A stretch of DNA of 64,000 nt, from positions 2,602,971 to 2,666,970 of the forward strand of contig JALPQD010000102.1 of NCBI GenBank assembly GCA_023101885.1, written 5' to 3'. Source of the DNA: Typhlomys cinereus (Eukaryota > Chordata > Mammalia > Rodentia > Platacanthomyidae). The notes below the pieces were generated by a model, which ran no database searches, was not told the DNA's origin, and was given only the letters and a program-made list of their open reading frames with translations. The position numbers and the translations under genes were made by a program. This document shows positions 1-11,330 of the stretch, piece after piece; position 1 is the stretch's first letter; the number at the start of each line of letters is the position of its first letter.

Positions 1-857
1 GCACTCCCACCAGCAATGTAGGAAAGTTCCCCTCTCTCCACATCCTCTCCAGCATTTGCTGTTGTTTGTATTGTGGATTTTTGCCATCCTGACCGGGGTG
101 AGATGATATCTCAGGGAAGTTTTGATTTGCATTTGCCTGATGGCTAAGGAAGTGGAGCATTTTTTCAGATATTTGTTAGACATTTTAATTTCATCCCTGG
201 TAAAATTTCTTTTAAGTTCTAGGGCCCATTTTTTAATTGGGCCATTGGTTTCCTTGATGTTTAGTTTTCTAAGTTCTTTGTGCACTCTGGACAGTAGAGC
301 TCTATCAGATGTGTGGTTAGTGAAGATTTTCTCCCATTCTGTGGGTTGCCTTTGAGCTTGTGTTACAATCTCTTTATCTGAACAGAAGCTCTTTAATTTC
401 ACAAGATCCCAACTGTTGAGAGTTGGTAGCAGTGACTGTGCCATTGGATGTCTGTTTAGGAAGTGTTGGCCTAGCCCAATCAGCTCGAGGGAGTTCCCTA
501 TCCTTTCAACTATGGTTTTTATAGTCTCTGGCCTTATATCAAGGTCCTTGATCCATTTGGAATTAAGTCTTGTACATGGTGACAAGTACGGGTCCAGCTT
601 TAATCTTCTGCATGTGGAGATCCAGTTTTGCCAGCACCATTTGTTGAAGATGCTGTTCTTTTTCCATTGGATTCTTTGGGCCCCTTTGTCGAAGACCAAA
701 TGGCTGTAATTTCGTGGGCTTATATCTGGGTCTTTAATCTTTATCCATTGATCTGTGTGTCTATTTTGGAGCCACTACCAGGCTGTTTTTATAACTATGG
801 ATTTGTAATATAGACTAAGGTTCGGTATAGTAATACCTCCAGCACTGTTTTTGTTAC

Positions 858-1145
858 TCAGATTGTCTTTGCTATCCTGGGTCTTTTGTGCCTCCATATG
901 AATTTTGAGATTGTTTGATCAACTTCTTTAAAGAATTGCTTTGGGATTTTAATTGGTATAGCACTGAATTTGTATATTGCCTTTGGTAGGATGGTCATTT
1001 TTAAGATGTTGATTCTGCCAATCCAGGAACATGGGAGGTCTTTCCACCTTCTGGTGTCTTCTGCAATTTCTTTCCTTAGGGTTTTAAAGTTTTCATTGTA
1101 AAGGTCTTTTACCTCCTTGGTTAGGTTTATACCAAGGTATTTCAT
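858..1145 (-). pseudogene. L1 ORF2 post-reverse-transcriptase fragment (95 aa)
   Basis: The translation contains [20 protein letters not shown] and [22 protein letters not shown], the conserved L1 segment following the reverse transcriptase core. It also contains [11 protein letters not shown], which is missing from the full-length copy because of a 20-bp deletion there. It belongs to the L1 at 1-2521, is separated from the reverse transcriptase fragment by frame breaks, and is not a gene. Confidence 0.88.
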
Positions 1146-1478
1146 TTTTTTAGGGGCTATAGTAAATGGGATTGTTTATCTCAAGGCTTTTTCACTTCTT
1201 TCATTCTGGGCATATAGGAAGGCCTCTGATTTTTGCACATTTATTTTGTATCCTGCCACCCTGCTGAACTTCTCAATTAGTTCCAGGAGCTTCCTGGTGG
1301 AGTTTTTGGGATCACTCAGGTATAAGATCATGTCATCTGCAAATAGGGATAGCTTGACTTCTTCCTTGCCAATTTGAATCCCTCTTATGTCCCTTTCTTG
1401 TCTTATGGCTTTGGCTAAGACTTCAAGTACAATATTGAATAGAAGTGGTGAGAGTGGACAGCCTTGTCTAGTTCCTGA

Positions 1479-2054
1479 TCAAAGTGGGAATGCTTCCAAT
1501 TGTTCCCCATTGAGCATAATCCTTGCTGTGGGCTTGTTGTATACAGCTTTTATTATATTGATAAAGGTTCCTTCCATTCCTACTGTCTCTAGCGTTTTGA
1601 TCATAAAAGGCTGTTGGATCTTGTCAAAAGCTTTTTCTGCATCTATCGAGAGTATCATGTGGTCTTGGACTTTGGACTGGTTTACATGATGAATTACATT
1701 TATTGATTTGTGTATGTTGAACCAACCTTGTGTGCCAGGGATGAAGCCTACTTGGTCCCTGTGAATGATCTTTTTAATATGTTTTTGAATCCGATTTGCT
1801 AAGACTTTGTTGAGAATCTTTGCGTCTGTGTTCATCAGAGAGATTGGCCTATAGTTTTCTTTTTTAAGCGAGTCTTTATTAGGTTTTGGGATTAAAATGA
1901 TATTAGCTTCATAGAAGGAATTTGGTAGTGTTTCTTCCTTTGCTATTTGATGGAACAGTTTAAGGAGTATTGCTATTATTAACTCATTAAATGTCTGGTA
2001 GAACTCTGTGCTGAATCCATCTGGTCCAGGACATTTTTTGGTGGGAAGATTCAA
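1479..2054 (-). pseudogene. L1 ORF2 reverse transcriptase fragment (191 aa)
   Basis: This is the longest open stretch of the first L1 copy. It carries the reverse transcriptase signatures [32 protein letters not shown] and [12 protein letters not shown]; the last holds the first catalytic aspartate. The frame ends at a TGA (plus-strand TCA at 1479-1481) just before the conserved [11 protein letters not shown] segment. The FADD motif lies beyond that stop. It is a dead remnant. Confidence 0.9.
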
Positions 2055-2599
2055 GATTACTTCCTCAATTTCCTTATATGTTATAGGACTATTTAAAGAT
2101 TCACAACTTCCTGATTCAATTTAGGTAAGTTGTGTTTACTTAGAAATTCATCCATCTCTTTTGTGTTGTCAAACTTCACAGAGTATAAGTTTTTGAAATA
2201 TGGTGTTATAATTCTCTGGATTTCTTGGGTATCAGTAGTGATAACTCCATGTTCATTTCTAATTTTGTTAATTTGGGTTTTCTCTCTCCTGTTTTTGGTT
2301 AATTTAGCTAGGGGTGTATCAATCTTATTGATTTTTCCAAAGAACCAGCTTTTTGACTGGTTGATTTTTTCTATCGTTTTCTTAATCTCGATTTCAGATA
2401 TTTCTCCCCTTATTTTGCTAATCTCCTCTCTTCTACTACTTTTGGGATCAGATTGCTCTAGTTTCTCTTAAGCTTTAAGCTTCATTGTTAAGTTGTTTAT
2501 TTCTGATGTGTCCATTTTTTGGGGGTCTAATTCTATTGGCCCTTGATTTCTGTCACAGTTTGCAACATATTGCTTTCAGCACTGCTGAGGGAGAACTCT

Positions 2600-2735
2600 T
2601 AGGTATATTCATGCCTGCTTGTTATTTACCATGTTACCCCTCTGTCTTGAGGATGTTACTTGACCTCTCTGAGCCTCCTTCTCCACTCAGATTATTGGTT
2701 TTTGTTTTATGTCATCTCTGGCTTTGAAATGGTAT
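2600..2735 (+). repeat. MIR-like ancient SINE fragment
   Basis: The segment holds GTTACTTGACCTCTCTGAGC at about 2655 and then a decayed stretch ending GAAATGG. This is the familiar MIR end (ttacttaacctctctgagcctcag ... aaaatgg). Divergence is high, as expected for an old mammalian repeat. The stretch between 2521 and about 2600 shows nothing recognisable. Confidence 0.5.
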
Positions 2736-3009
2736 GTTTTTCCCAGATTTTCAGAGAATTTTCCTGAAAATTTCTTAGATATTTTTTTCTAACAAAAGAA
2801 GTTCTGGTTATTATAGAATTTTTTGTTTATAAACCTGTTAGGTCCTACCAGTGAACACGTTCTTTTCTCAAGTGTCTAAAAGACAGTGGTGTGTTTGTTG
2901 GACAATGAATTTCATGGACATAGCTTTGGTGCTGCCAAATAGGACATTATTATTTTAAAACTGAGCTTCACTTTATTGTTGAACTCCCATTTTCTCCCTA
3001 TCAAAGTAA

Positions 3010-3222
3010 ACAGGGACTGGCTCAGCTAGGGTAAAGACGCCTGTGGGCAAACATGGTGATCTGAGTTCTATCCCCAGAGTGCACATGGTGAAAGGAGAAA
3101 ACCAAACCCAGAAAGTTGTCAACTGATCTCCACATGCTGTGACATGTGTTTCTCTCTCTCTCTCTCTCTTTCTGTCCCTCTCCTCCCTCTTTTTCTCTCT
3201 CTTCTGTCAAATAAATAAATGG
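3010..3222 (+). mobile_element. tRNA-derived SINE with CT-rich body
   Basis: It starts GGGACTGGCTCAGCTAGGG (box A-like), has a box B-like GATCTGAGTTCTATCCCC at about 3058-3075, then a tRNA-unrelated body with a CT tract (3150-3205), and ends in an AAATAAATAAAT tail. The architecture is that of a rodent tRNA-derived SINE in plus orientation. No clean target-site duplication is visible. Confidence 0.75.
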
Positions 3223-4170
3223 AAACTTTTTTCTACTTTTACAAGTATATTGAGTATTCATCCCAGATTCCCTCCCTATCTCCTCCTTCCCATCCCCTCC
3301 TTTCCCTTCACCATTCCCTCCCACTCCCTCCCACTCTTCCATCTGTGTGGACCTCAGGATTCACTCTGGCTTGTCTACTCCTGTGGGGGTTCAGGCATCC
3401 ATAGTATATCAAGTTATTTCTCTTCAGGCCACCACACTGATATGTGCATTTCCCTTCATTCATCCAGCTTCAGACCCAAAGGTTTCCACTGTGAGCTCTC
3501 ATTCTATGAGTATAATAACAGCTATCTACAAAGCAGTTTGATGAAACATCTTCCTACCTATAGTTTTATTGGCTGTATTCCCTATTGATCTACCCCCCCC
3601 TTTTTAAGTTCTTGATGTAGTTTACAGTAACAGGGATGTGTACCATTCTAACAATTGGGTCTTGAGTCCAATTAGAAAGCTGTTGGTTGTCTACTTGGTG
3701 TGCATGCCACTATTACACTGGTGGTCACCTGTTGCCATGGTGGTTTATATTGCAACTTATAGATCTCATGCTGTTGATGGGGTTTGTGTTTATTTCTCTC
3801 CCTCAGCAGCTTCTACAGTATTCCTTGGTACTATATAAACTATCCAGCAAGGAGACAGTACTCAGACCAGTTCCAGTGGATATAGTTTGCCAATGTTCTC
3901 TGATCCATTTATGTTGTATCTTCAATAATAGGATCTTAACAACTGTTTTTGGAGAGCAACCAAGGGCAATGGCAAAAGCCTATAATGTTTGGGGGCCTTT
4001 AAGACCTTTCTGACCAACATTTCTGTTACTTCTAGTTTAATTTTGTCCCTGGATTCTAAGTGGACTAGTTCAAGGCTTTTTCCCTCTGTTTTCCTCACTC
4101 TATGCTCTTCTGCATAGGAACTGTCCATTTTGCTTCCTTTCTTTAAAAGATAATTTGTATTTACATATTA
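3223..4170. other. Unassigned stretch, possibly an L1 3' UTR relic
   Basis: A C/T-rich beginning (3260-3345) is followed by about 800 bp of non-coding sequence with no conserved frame. The style (pyrimidine-rich block, then a long untranslated stretch) recalls antisense 3' UTRs of older rodent L1 families, but I cannot match it to a named one. Open frames here, including a 149-codon one from 3139, are low-complexity artefacts. Confidence 0.3.
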
Positions 4171-4345
4171 CTGGCATAGTATGTTCCTTTGGGGTTATTT
4201 CCTGCTACCTTAGGATTTTCGATAAGTCCCTCTCTCTCTCCTATCTCCCATGTTCCTCCTATCTCTCATCCTCTCATTTCCCACCATGTCTTTTCCCCAG
4301 CTGTTCCCTCCTTCACCCTTATTCTGGGAAAATAAATATTTTTTT

Positions 4346-4475
4346 CAAAAAGGAAAAGCAAAGAAAAAGGAATGAAGGAGAAGAGGAAAGAGGGAAGGAA
4401 GGAACAAAGGAAGGAAGGAAGTGAAAAATGGAGAAAAAAGGTGATCAGAAAGGGAGGGGAAAGAAAGGGAAAGAA

Positions 4476-4542
<67 letters not shown>
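4346..4542. repeat. Purine-rich tract ending in (GA)n
   Basis: The plus strand is nearly all A and G for about 200 bp and resolves into a pure GA dinucleotide run at about 4488-4541. It is preceded by a C/T-rich stretch (4220-4325). Mirror-symmetric purine tracts of this kind can form triplex DNA. Both-strand open frames across it are repeat artefacts. Confidence 0.9.
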
Positions 4543-4544
<2 letters not shown>

Positions 4545-5157
4545 AACATCCTTACTAAATTCTGTGTGTTTTTCCTCTTCCCAGAAAACTCAAGTTTGTG
4601 TCTGTACTTTTCTCCTCTGAAACATGGAGGGACAAAGAGAATTCCCAGGTGCAACACAATTTGTTGTATATTCACACAACACGAAGTAAAAGAAAATATG
4701 TTATCTTGAAATATTGAGTTAGAGGTAATGTTTTTCTGGACTCTGGGCCCCTGAGTGGTTGAGATTGGTGGGGGGTTTTTCTGTGCTCCAGTAGCAGCCT
4801 TTCCACTTCATGTAGTCCACTGAGGTTGTTCGTGGAAGAGGCAGTGTGTCTGCTGACCCCCTCTGCCCCAAGTATTCTCCATGGATATAGAAAGGGTGGT
4901 TTGCACAGAACATAGGGGGAAAAGCCTCAAAAGACATCCAGCTCCTTCCCAGGGAGACCACACATACTGTTGAACTTCTGGAACTTCGAATCAACCTCAG
5001 GGAGGTTGTGTCTATGAGCATGTGGTCAGAGGGCAAGAAGAGAGGAAGAGGAAGCTCTGACAGTGGACAAAAACCCTTTCTGAATTAGTAACTTAAGAGA
5101 TTAAGAAAGCAACTGAACTAGATAGCAATTAATTTACACTTATCTTTTTCTCAATTG

Positions 5158-5190
<33 letters not shown>
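5158..5190. repeat. (TG)n microsatellite
   Basis: About 15 uninterrupted TG units, followed directly by a B4-like SINE in minus orientation; it is probably the CA-rich tail of that SINE. Confidence 0.92.
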
Positions 5191-5192
<2 letters not shown>

Positions 5193-5425
5193 GTGTGTTC
5201 ATGTGTGGAGAACAGAGTTTGTTTTTTTGAGACAGGATCAGTGACTGAATCTGGAGCTCACTGAGTGAGGATCTCCAGCAAGCCCTGGGAAGCCCCCTGT
5301 TTCTGCTTCTCTAGCGTTGGTGTTAAAGGTTAGTGAAGTTGCTTATAACATTATTTGTGGGTTTTGGGCATGAAACTCAGGTTTTCATTCTTATGGGACA
5401 AGCACTTTATTTCCAGTTCCTGAGT
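5191..5425 (-). mobile_element. B4-like composite SINE
   Basis: Read on the minus strand, a decayed tRNA-like head (near 5370-5425) is followed by a B1-like portion: the plus strand shows GAGACAGGATC and AGCCCTGGGAAGCC. The TG run at 5158-5190 sits at its 3' end. This head/B1/CA-tail order matches rodent B4 elements. Divergence is high. Confidence 0.55.
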
Positions 5426-6539
5426 AGACTATTTTCTTTGTCAGGAAGAATTATGGCCAATAACCAGAAATCAAATTTGATTATACTGAGTTGGAATTCA
5501 GTGATGGAGTGACTGCGGAATTCCTACCTAAGTCCTAATCTTTAACTTTTTGCTAGAAATGAACAGATTCTTGGGTTTGCACTTTTTAAGAAGTCATTTC
5601 TTTTCTCATTTTGGAATAAGCAATGTTTCTACATCTAGATTATCAGCATCTGTTTTCAGAAATAAAGCAAAAATTACAAAAGCAAGCAATGTTGACAGTA
5701 GCAATTTCTCCAGTATTTTGGGGGGGGATTTATCTCTGGAGATTTCTGTTTATTTTAACCACTTACAATTTTCCTTCCATCTACTTTGTTGAACCTAGGC
5801 CTCCTGTCCCTTGCTGTCAAGCTTATTAAAGTCTCTTATGGTGGAAGACAGCTCTTATTTGTGGATGAAGATGCTCTTTTTACTGAACAGGCAGAGGGTG
5901 AATTGCATGTTTACTTCTAACATCAGTTGTGGCTGATAAATGAGTGTTAGTGCTGTAATTAAATGTAGCCTTTAGTGAGGGGGAAAGGTAATATAAATAT
6001 GCAAATGAAGTCAGCCAAGAACATTTTTAATTGATCTAGATGAAGTGGTCTTGAATCTTAAATTATTTGCAAGCTCCAAGGGCATCTTTTTTGTTCCTTT
6101 AAAGCCCCAAATAAGGTTCATTAGCAAAGAAGTGGCAGTCTGAGAAGATCCTTAGATAATTAGAATTTTGATAGTCTCTTAACTGTTTGCCTAAGTTAGG
6201 GAAGTAATGGAAGATTTTGAATTCCAATAATTTATAATATATATCAAACACTATCCTGCATATAAGTGCACTTATTTATGGGGTACACTTTAGATATCAG
6301 CACATGCAACATTTCAAACTCTTGCCATTTCTTTATGTTGGGTATATCCAAAATCATCTCTTCTACCTATTGAAATAGTTAATAATTGTCAACTCTAATT
6401 ACTTGATTGTACTCTAGAAAATTAGAAGTTGATCCTCAGCACCTCTGTGCCCACTAACCATCTTCTTTCTGTCTTTCCCAACCTTTGGAAGCTGCTACAC
6501 TTCCCATGAGATCTCTTTTTTGAAGTGTTGCAGTTACTC

Positions 6540-6922
6540 TACATGGTTGCTGATAAATCCACAACAAAGTGACATGAAGAAGCAAGAGGTTTATTTTGGC
6601 TTACAATTGTTTGGTTATAGTTCTTAATAGGAAACTATACACCAAAACCAAGGGCCAAGGGAACTGACACAGCAAATTCATATAATAGCTAAGAGAAAGA
6701 CAAACCTTGCTTGCCAGGCCAGCACATCTGGCCCAGTATAACAAAGGATGGCAACTTTTTCAATCAGTTCTCTCTGTTTTATTCATCTTCCCATGGACTG
6801 GGCCCTTTCCCATCAACTAGACAATCTGCTTCAAGTTCGCTAAACTACTGAGTCTACATATATGTCCCCAGAGTTTGAACATTCAACTATCAAGGCGACA
6901 CCTATATTTAATTATGACACTA
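6540..6922 (-). mobile_element. MT-type MaLR LTR, old
   Basis: The plus strand begins GTTGCTGATAAATCC, goes through AGGTTTATTTTGGCTTACA and ends CCCAGAGTTTGAACATTCAA ... ATTATGAC. That is the reverse complement of an MT-type MaLR LTR, which begins tgtggtttgaatatgaaatgtcccc and ends near tgcttttgtc ... cagcaacag. It is solitary and much diverged. The same family recurs at 6956, 25520, 39784 and 42617. Confidence 0.65.
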
Positions 6923-6955
6923 AGATTAAATTTTTTGTTTTCCTATATAAATATG

Positions 6956-7545
6956 TTGCAGTTACTTTTCTTTTGTTGCTGTGACATACTCACATACAAT
7001 TTAGGGGAGAAAAGAAGATTTATTTGACTTATGGTGGTAATTGAATAGCAGAAGACATCACTATAGACAGAAACAGGAGACTGTGTCAGGTCACAGCAGC
7101 CATCAGGAAGGCAAAGAGAACCAGAGAAAACAGAAGAAGTAGACTTGGGTCACCATACTCCAAGGTGTCTTCCTTTAGCAAAAGTTAACCTCCTAAAGGG
7201 TACCACAATCTACCCAAATATTAACATCAAGGGACTAAAGAAATGGCTCAAGAGTTGCCTCTCCATCAAAAGTGATCTGAATTCAGATCCCAGATTTCAC
7301 ATAAATGCCAGGCAGAAATGTTTGTATTTCTGACTCTGGAGGGCAGAGCTTGGGAAGTCATAGAACAAAGCAGTAAAGTAGTAGAACAATACAAGATGAT
7401 TCCCGAAGTCACCTTTGAGTCTCTATAGCGACACACGCTCAAGCATTCTTTTTCACACAAATACACAAAGAAAATATTAACATAAGCTAAATATTCAGGC
7501 CCCTAAAGATTCAGGAGGGCAAATCATATTTGAACCATGACAAAG
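6956..7545 (-). mobile_element. MT-type MaLR LTR interrupted by a SINE
   Basis: The plus strand starts GTTACTTTTCTTTTGTTGCT, continues AGAAGATTTATTTGACTTA and ends CAAATCATATTTGAACCATG, so it is an antisense MaLR LTR. A SINE at 7228-7471 splits it and is bounded by a 12-bp repeat, so the LTR is older than the SINE. Confidence 0.7.
7228..7471 (+). mobile_element. tRNA-derived SINE nested in an LTR, with TSD
   Basis: The head reads AAATGGCTCAAGAGTTGCC with box B-like CTGAATTCAGATCCC, followed by a body with GATGATTCCCGAAGTCACC and a CA-rich end. The 12-mer AAATATTAACAT flanks it at 7216-7227 and 7472-7483, a target-site duplication. The body matches the SINEs at 24079, 43050 and 48062, forming an older B2-like family. 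Confidence 0.8.
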
Positions 7546-8560
7546 TGAGAACACATAGTGCCTGTCTTCCTGCGCCTGATTTATTTAACTTAATATAACA
7601 TCTTGTAGGCTGATCTACCTTGCTGCAGATGGCAAAAGTTCATTATTTTTATGGCTGCATTACATTCCATTGAACAGTGTATATACCAATGGAAACCTAC
7701 ACTGATGCTGTATCTTGACTATTAATAACAATGCTTTAATGCACATGGAAACACGGATAATCTTCAACATGCTGATATGCCTTTTTGCTTGGATAATAAC
7801 CTCAGAAAAATTGATGAATCATATATTAGTTTTATTTATACTTCTTTTTTGGGATACACTTTCTAATTATTTTCTCCAATCACTACACTAATTTATGCTC
7901 CCACAAACAGTATTTGAGGGCTTAATTTCTCTACATTTTTACTAGAGTTTATATATATAATTTGGTAATAGTCATTGTACATGAAGTAACATGTTTCTTA
8001 CTATAATTTCATTTTCCCTGTTGATTATTGATGCTGGACCTTTTATCATGTACTTATTAGCCACTTGTGTATCTTCTTTTGCAAGGCTATTGAGACCAGT
8101 AACCCATTAAGGTTTTACATTTCTTTATCTTCAGAGTATGTGCCTGCAATTATGTATATATGTAGACCAGAGGCAACTTGAGGGCATCAGTTCTTTTTGT
8201 CCATCATGAGGTCTCTTCTGAGATGGAACTCCGGCTATGAGGCTTTGTGTCAAAAGTGCCTTCACCACTCAATGATTCCTCAATAATACATTTTTAAATC
8301 TTGTTTTACTTTTTTGTTGCATTTATTATGTGCACTAATTCCATGTTTGTAATACGAATAATATAAAAATTTGCTCTTTTTGAGCATTGCTCTTTTATTC
8401 TGTTGCTGGTTTCCTTTGCTTAGAAGAAACTTTTTAGTTTGACATTGGTCTCTTTTGTATGTATATTGTCCAAGAATCACCTGAGGATTTCTGTTATCTT
8501 GTCATAGTTTCAGGTCTTACATTTAAGTATTTGTTCTTCCAGAACCAATCCTTAATAGAC
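7546..8560 (-). mobile_element. Old L1 fragment (ORF2 C-terminus)
   Basis: The plus strand reads as degraded antisense L1: ATGGCTGCATTACATTCCAT, TTATGCTCCCACAAACAGTA and AGCCACTTGTGTATCTTC all fit the antisense end of mammalian L1 ORF2. It is far more diverged than the L1 at 30450-36532, so it belongs to an older L1 generation. A minus SINE fragment interrupts it at about 8160-8280. Confidence 0.75.
8160..8280 (-). mobile_element. B2-like SINE fragment inside the old L1
   Basis: The plus strand shows GTAGACCAGAGGCAACTTGA, then a decayed ACTCCGGCTATGAGGC and CAAAAGTGCCTTCACCACTC. The order is that of an antisense rodent tRNA-derived SINE (body first, then box B, then box A). No TSD was read. 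Confidence 0.5.
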
Positions 8561-8933
8561 TAAGGGAAGTGTGGTACCTCTTGAGATCTTTTCCATCCCA
8601 TGGTGAAATGTTCATAGGTCAAATCTTGTACTTGGTAGAAGTAGACACAGTTGTATCAAATTCATCTGTACATTGGACATTTCATTTCTAGAAGATACTA
8701 TCTTACTGGACCCTTTGGCTTTTATGTTCTTCTGATGTTCTCTGTGCCTTAGGGCGGCAGGTGATTTAGATATCTATTTGGGGCTGAACAATTCAGAGTC
8801 ACTTATTTTCTGAACTTGGGGTAATTATTTTCCTCAATGGATACCCACTGATAAATCATTCATTAACTAGCAAATGTTGAGGCACATGCCAGCAAAGACA
8901 ACCCAGATGAAGCTCAATGGGCCACAAGTTCAG

Positions 8934-8960
8934 AGAGAGAGAGAGAGAGAGAGAGAGAAC
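8934..8960. repeat. (GA)n microsatellite
   Basis: About 13 GA units in otherwise unassigned sequence. The region 8561-9920 around it shows no clear gene or named repeat. Confidence 0.85.
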
Positions 8961-9924
8961 AAGAAACAGGAGAGAGACTGGATGAGAAGAAGGTATATAT
9001 TTGGGTGAGGGTGGGATAGATTGGGTAAAGAGAGTTGATAATGATATAAATTCATTGACCTTATATATGAAACTGTCAAAGAACTAAAAAAAAAGCAAAT
9101 GTAAAAATAAATTTTTAATCCAACTTTAGTTAATTTTTATTTATGGTGAAATATAGGCATCTACTTTTTTGTGGGAAATTATCTAAACCATGGGATGTAT
9201 GTAACTTTAGCTAGAGAATTTGGTTCTAGACAGTTACTAGTCTAGACAGATGGATTTTTATTTCTTTATTTTGATAATTATGAAGAGTAAAACACAGCCT
9301 CATACACAGCTCTGCCACTCATTAGATTACTACATACTGATATCCTATAAGCATAAGGCCCTGAGAAATTAATCTTGATACTTCCTATCAACTGCATAGT
9401 GTGCTGATAATTACCTATGCTGCCTTATTAGGCATTCCTGGTAGAAATTCATCTGTCTTAACTTTTATCTTTTTCACAAACATTTCCAGAATTATATTTT
9501 GAGCAGTTGAATATCCAAAAGAATGTTGGTGCTCCTTAGTGAAATTTTTTTAGCTTCTGTGAGCTGACGATATTTATCTAAGCAATAGAGAGAATGGATT
9601 GGCTCATAGGTTTGCTGCTTTTAGGACTGAGGTCAAATGATACTTTGTAGAAGTATGTTGCAAACCAAACTCATGAAGTTATCATAGGCTTTGAATTACT
9701 GAATTGGCATTGGTTTTATTTTCAACATCAAAGGATACTTCTAAAGAACTACAAGGGGTTATGACTCATTTCAATGAAATTTTTGCCTCTTACTAAAATG
9801 TATTTTAATTTTTACATTTTCATTGGTACAACATTCACTTATTTCAAAGTCACAAACACTATATGGACTTTCAATTCTATAATTGATAGTATTCAGATTT
9901 TTAAGCTAGATAATTATGAAAAGA

Positions 9925-10498
9925 GCGAAGGGCATTCCAGGAGCAGCAAAACTGCAAAAGAAAATTAACAAAGCACTATCCAGAACTTCAGAGACTGTAT
10001 ATCAACCACCTAGAACTAGGCCAGACTAATCTCTCCCCATCCTGAAGCTCAGGGAAATTTGCAGAAAAGGGGGCGGTAAGAGTGTAAGAGCAAAAGGATG
10101 GAAGGAGCAATGATTTGCAAGATACTCCACACAAGTTAGGGTCGAAGCAATCATAATTGGACTTTCGCATGCCCTGCGCAATGTCCAACATACTATTGAC
10201 CTCACAAAGTCTAGCATCTGCTAAAGGCACCAGGATCCTTGGAGGCACGGGATTGGCAATCACAGTAGTGTTCCTATGCTTAAGGGGAACACGGGAAAAG
10301 GTTCAGGGAAATGCCACTGGGAGAGGAGGCCCCAGAGGAGAGTCAGGCATGCACAAGAAAGGACTCTCTGGGAATTGGGGCGGGAGGCACTGGGGGATGG
10401 GGAGGGAGGGGTGAGGGGAGGGGGAGCAGGGGGTTCGGGGAGGGAGGGAGGGAACTGGTGTACCTATTAAGTCTGTATGAGCGGAAATAAAAAAAAAA
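9925..10498 (+). mobile_element. L1 3' UTR, 5'-truncated insertion
   Basis: From about 9930 the sequence aligns with the 3' UTR of the full-length L1 from about 35950 onward, including TTTGCAAGATACTCCACACA, the G-rich tract and the terminal GTATGAGCGGAAATAAAAAA. It lacks about 17 bp present at 36342-36358 and in the antisense copy at 14.8 kb (junction near 10320). It ends in an A run; no clear TSD was found. It contains no coding part, so the open frames here are artefacts. Confidence 0.93.
10378..10455 (+). other. G-rich tract in L1 3' UTR, G-quadruplex-prone
   Basis: The plus strand carries many runs of three to six G (GGGGATGGGGAGGGAGGGG and GGGGAGGGGGAGCAGGGGG). The full-length L1 has the equivalent tract at about 36408-36480 and the antisense copy at 14866-14945. 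A G-rich polypurine tract in the 3' UTR is a known feature of mammalian L1s. Confidence 0.8.
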
Positions 10499-10969
10499 GA
10501 AATGCAGCATGTAGTCAAGCCTTAAATATTTTGTCGTATTTATTCTGTGAAGGCATATCATGTCAAAGGGGCAATGTCAGGCACTAGTCATTTCCAGGAG
10601 CTTTCAGGCTTTGTAAAATTTTGATGTTTCCTATTAGATTTTTAAAAGAGCCTATGATTTTTATTGTTTTTCTATATTTCATTATTTATTTCCAAAGAGC
10701 AGGGTAAAAAGTAATACCCTTTCCAAAAATGACTTTCCAAAATTTAATGGTCTTTTCCTCCCTACCTCAGCAGGAGAGAATTTCTTCTCTCAGATTTGAA
10801 AACATTTCTTCCCTTACACAGCTGCATCTCACATACAGTTAATCACGGAAATTGCCCAGAGTCTATATTTTGGGGGTGCTGAGTATAGCTTGATAGATCA
10901 GACAAAAACCACAGAAGCAGAGGATTAGATGAAAATGATAACATTTCCTAGCACTGAAAAGAAAAGGGG

Positions 10970-11330
10970 GTGGCTTCCGGCTCCAGTTCTCAGGGATGCT
11001 AAGCCTGAGAGGACTGTTGGGGACATCCTGCTGCCCGCGTGTTCCTGATGACTTCAATCTGTGTTCAACTTTCAGCTAAGGACAGACAGGGATTTGGGGA
11101 GGAATGGGAGGAATTTGACCCGTGAAACACCTGGGAAATCTTTCCGAGTCTCATGCTCGGTTCCTTTATGGCCCTGTGCAAGGCGTTCCTCTGTGGTGCA
11201 TAACTCCTCTCCTGATCCCTGGAGACCGATCCCGAATCAGAACCACAACTGGAAGTCTCCTTCCAGGATGTTGAGGCTCAGCTTCTCTGCTCCTGATGAC
11301 TTCAAAAATGTTTGTGATTAGAAAACCTTC
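10970..11330. other. Locally GC-rich segment with a 15-bp direct repeat
   Basis: This stretch is richer in G+C and CpG than its surroundings. The 15-mer TCCTGATGACTTCAA occurs at 11043-11057 and again at 11291-11305. An 86-codon open frame (11061-11321, plus) lies over it but shows no recognised domain. It could be an insertion between duplicated target sites, a small regulatory element, or chance. Confidence 0.4.

Larger units (their letters stand above)
1..2521 (-). mobile_element. L1 element, ORF2 region, 5'-truncated, runs off the window edge
   Basis: On the minus strand this reads as L1 ORF2: the C-terminal part lies near position 1 and the region between endonuclease and reverse transcriptase near 2.5 kb. 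It matches base by base, with scattered differences, the reverse complement of the full-length copy at 30450-36532. The match stops near 2521, inside the segment equivalent to about 32865-32875, so this is a 5'-truncated insertion. Its 3' end and tail lie outside the window. The reading frame is broken many times and nothing here can be functional. Confidence 0.95.

Noticed and set aside
11061..11321. 86-codon open frame in the GC-rich island
   Set aside because: No domain; the island is better described as an unexplained segment.
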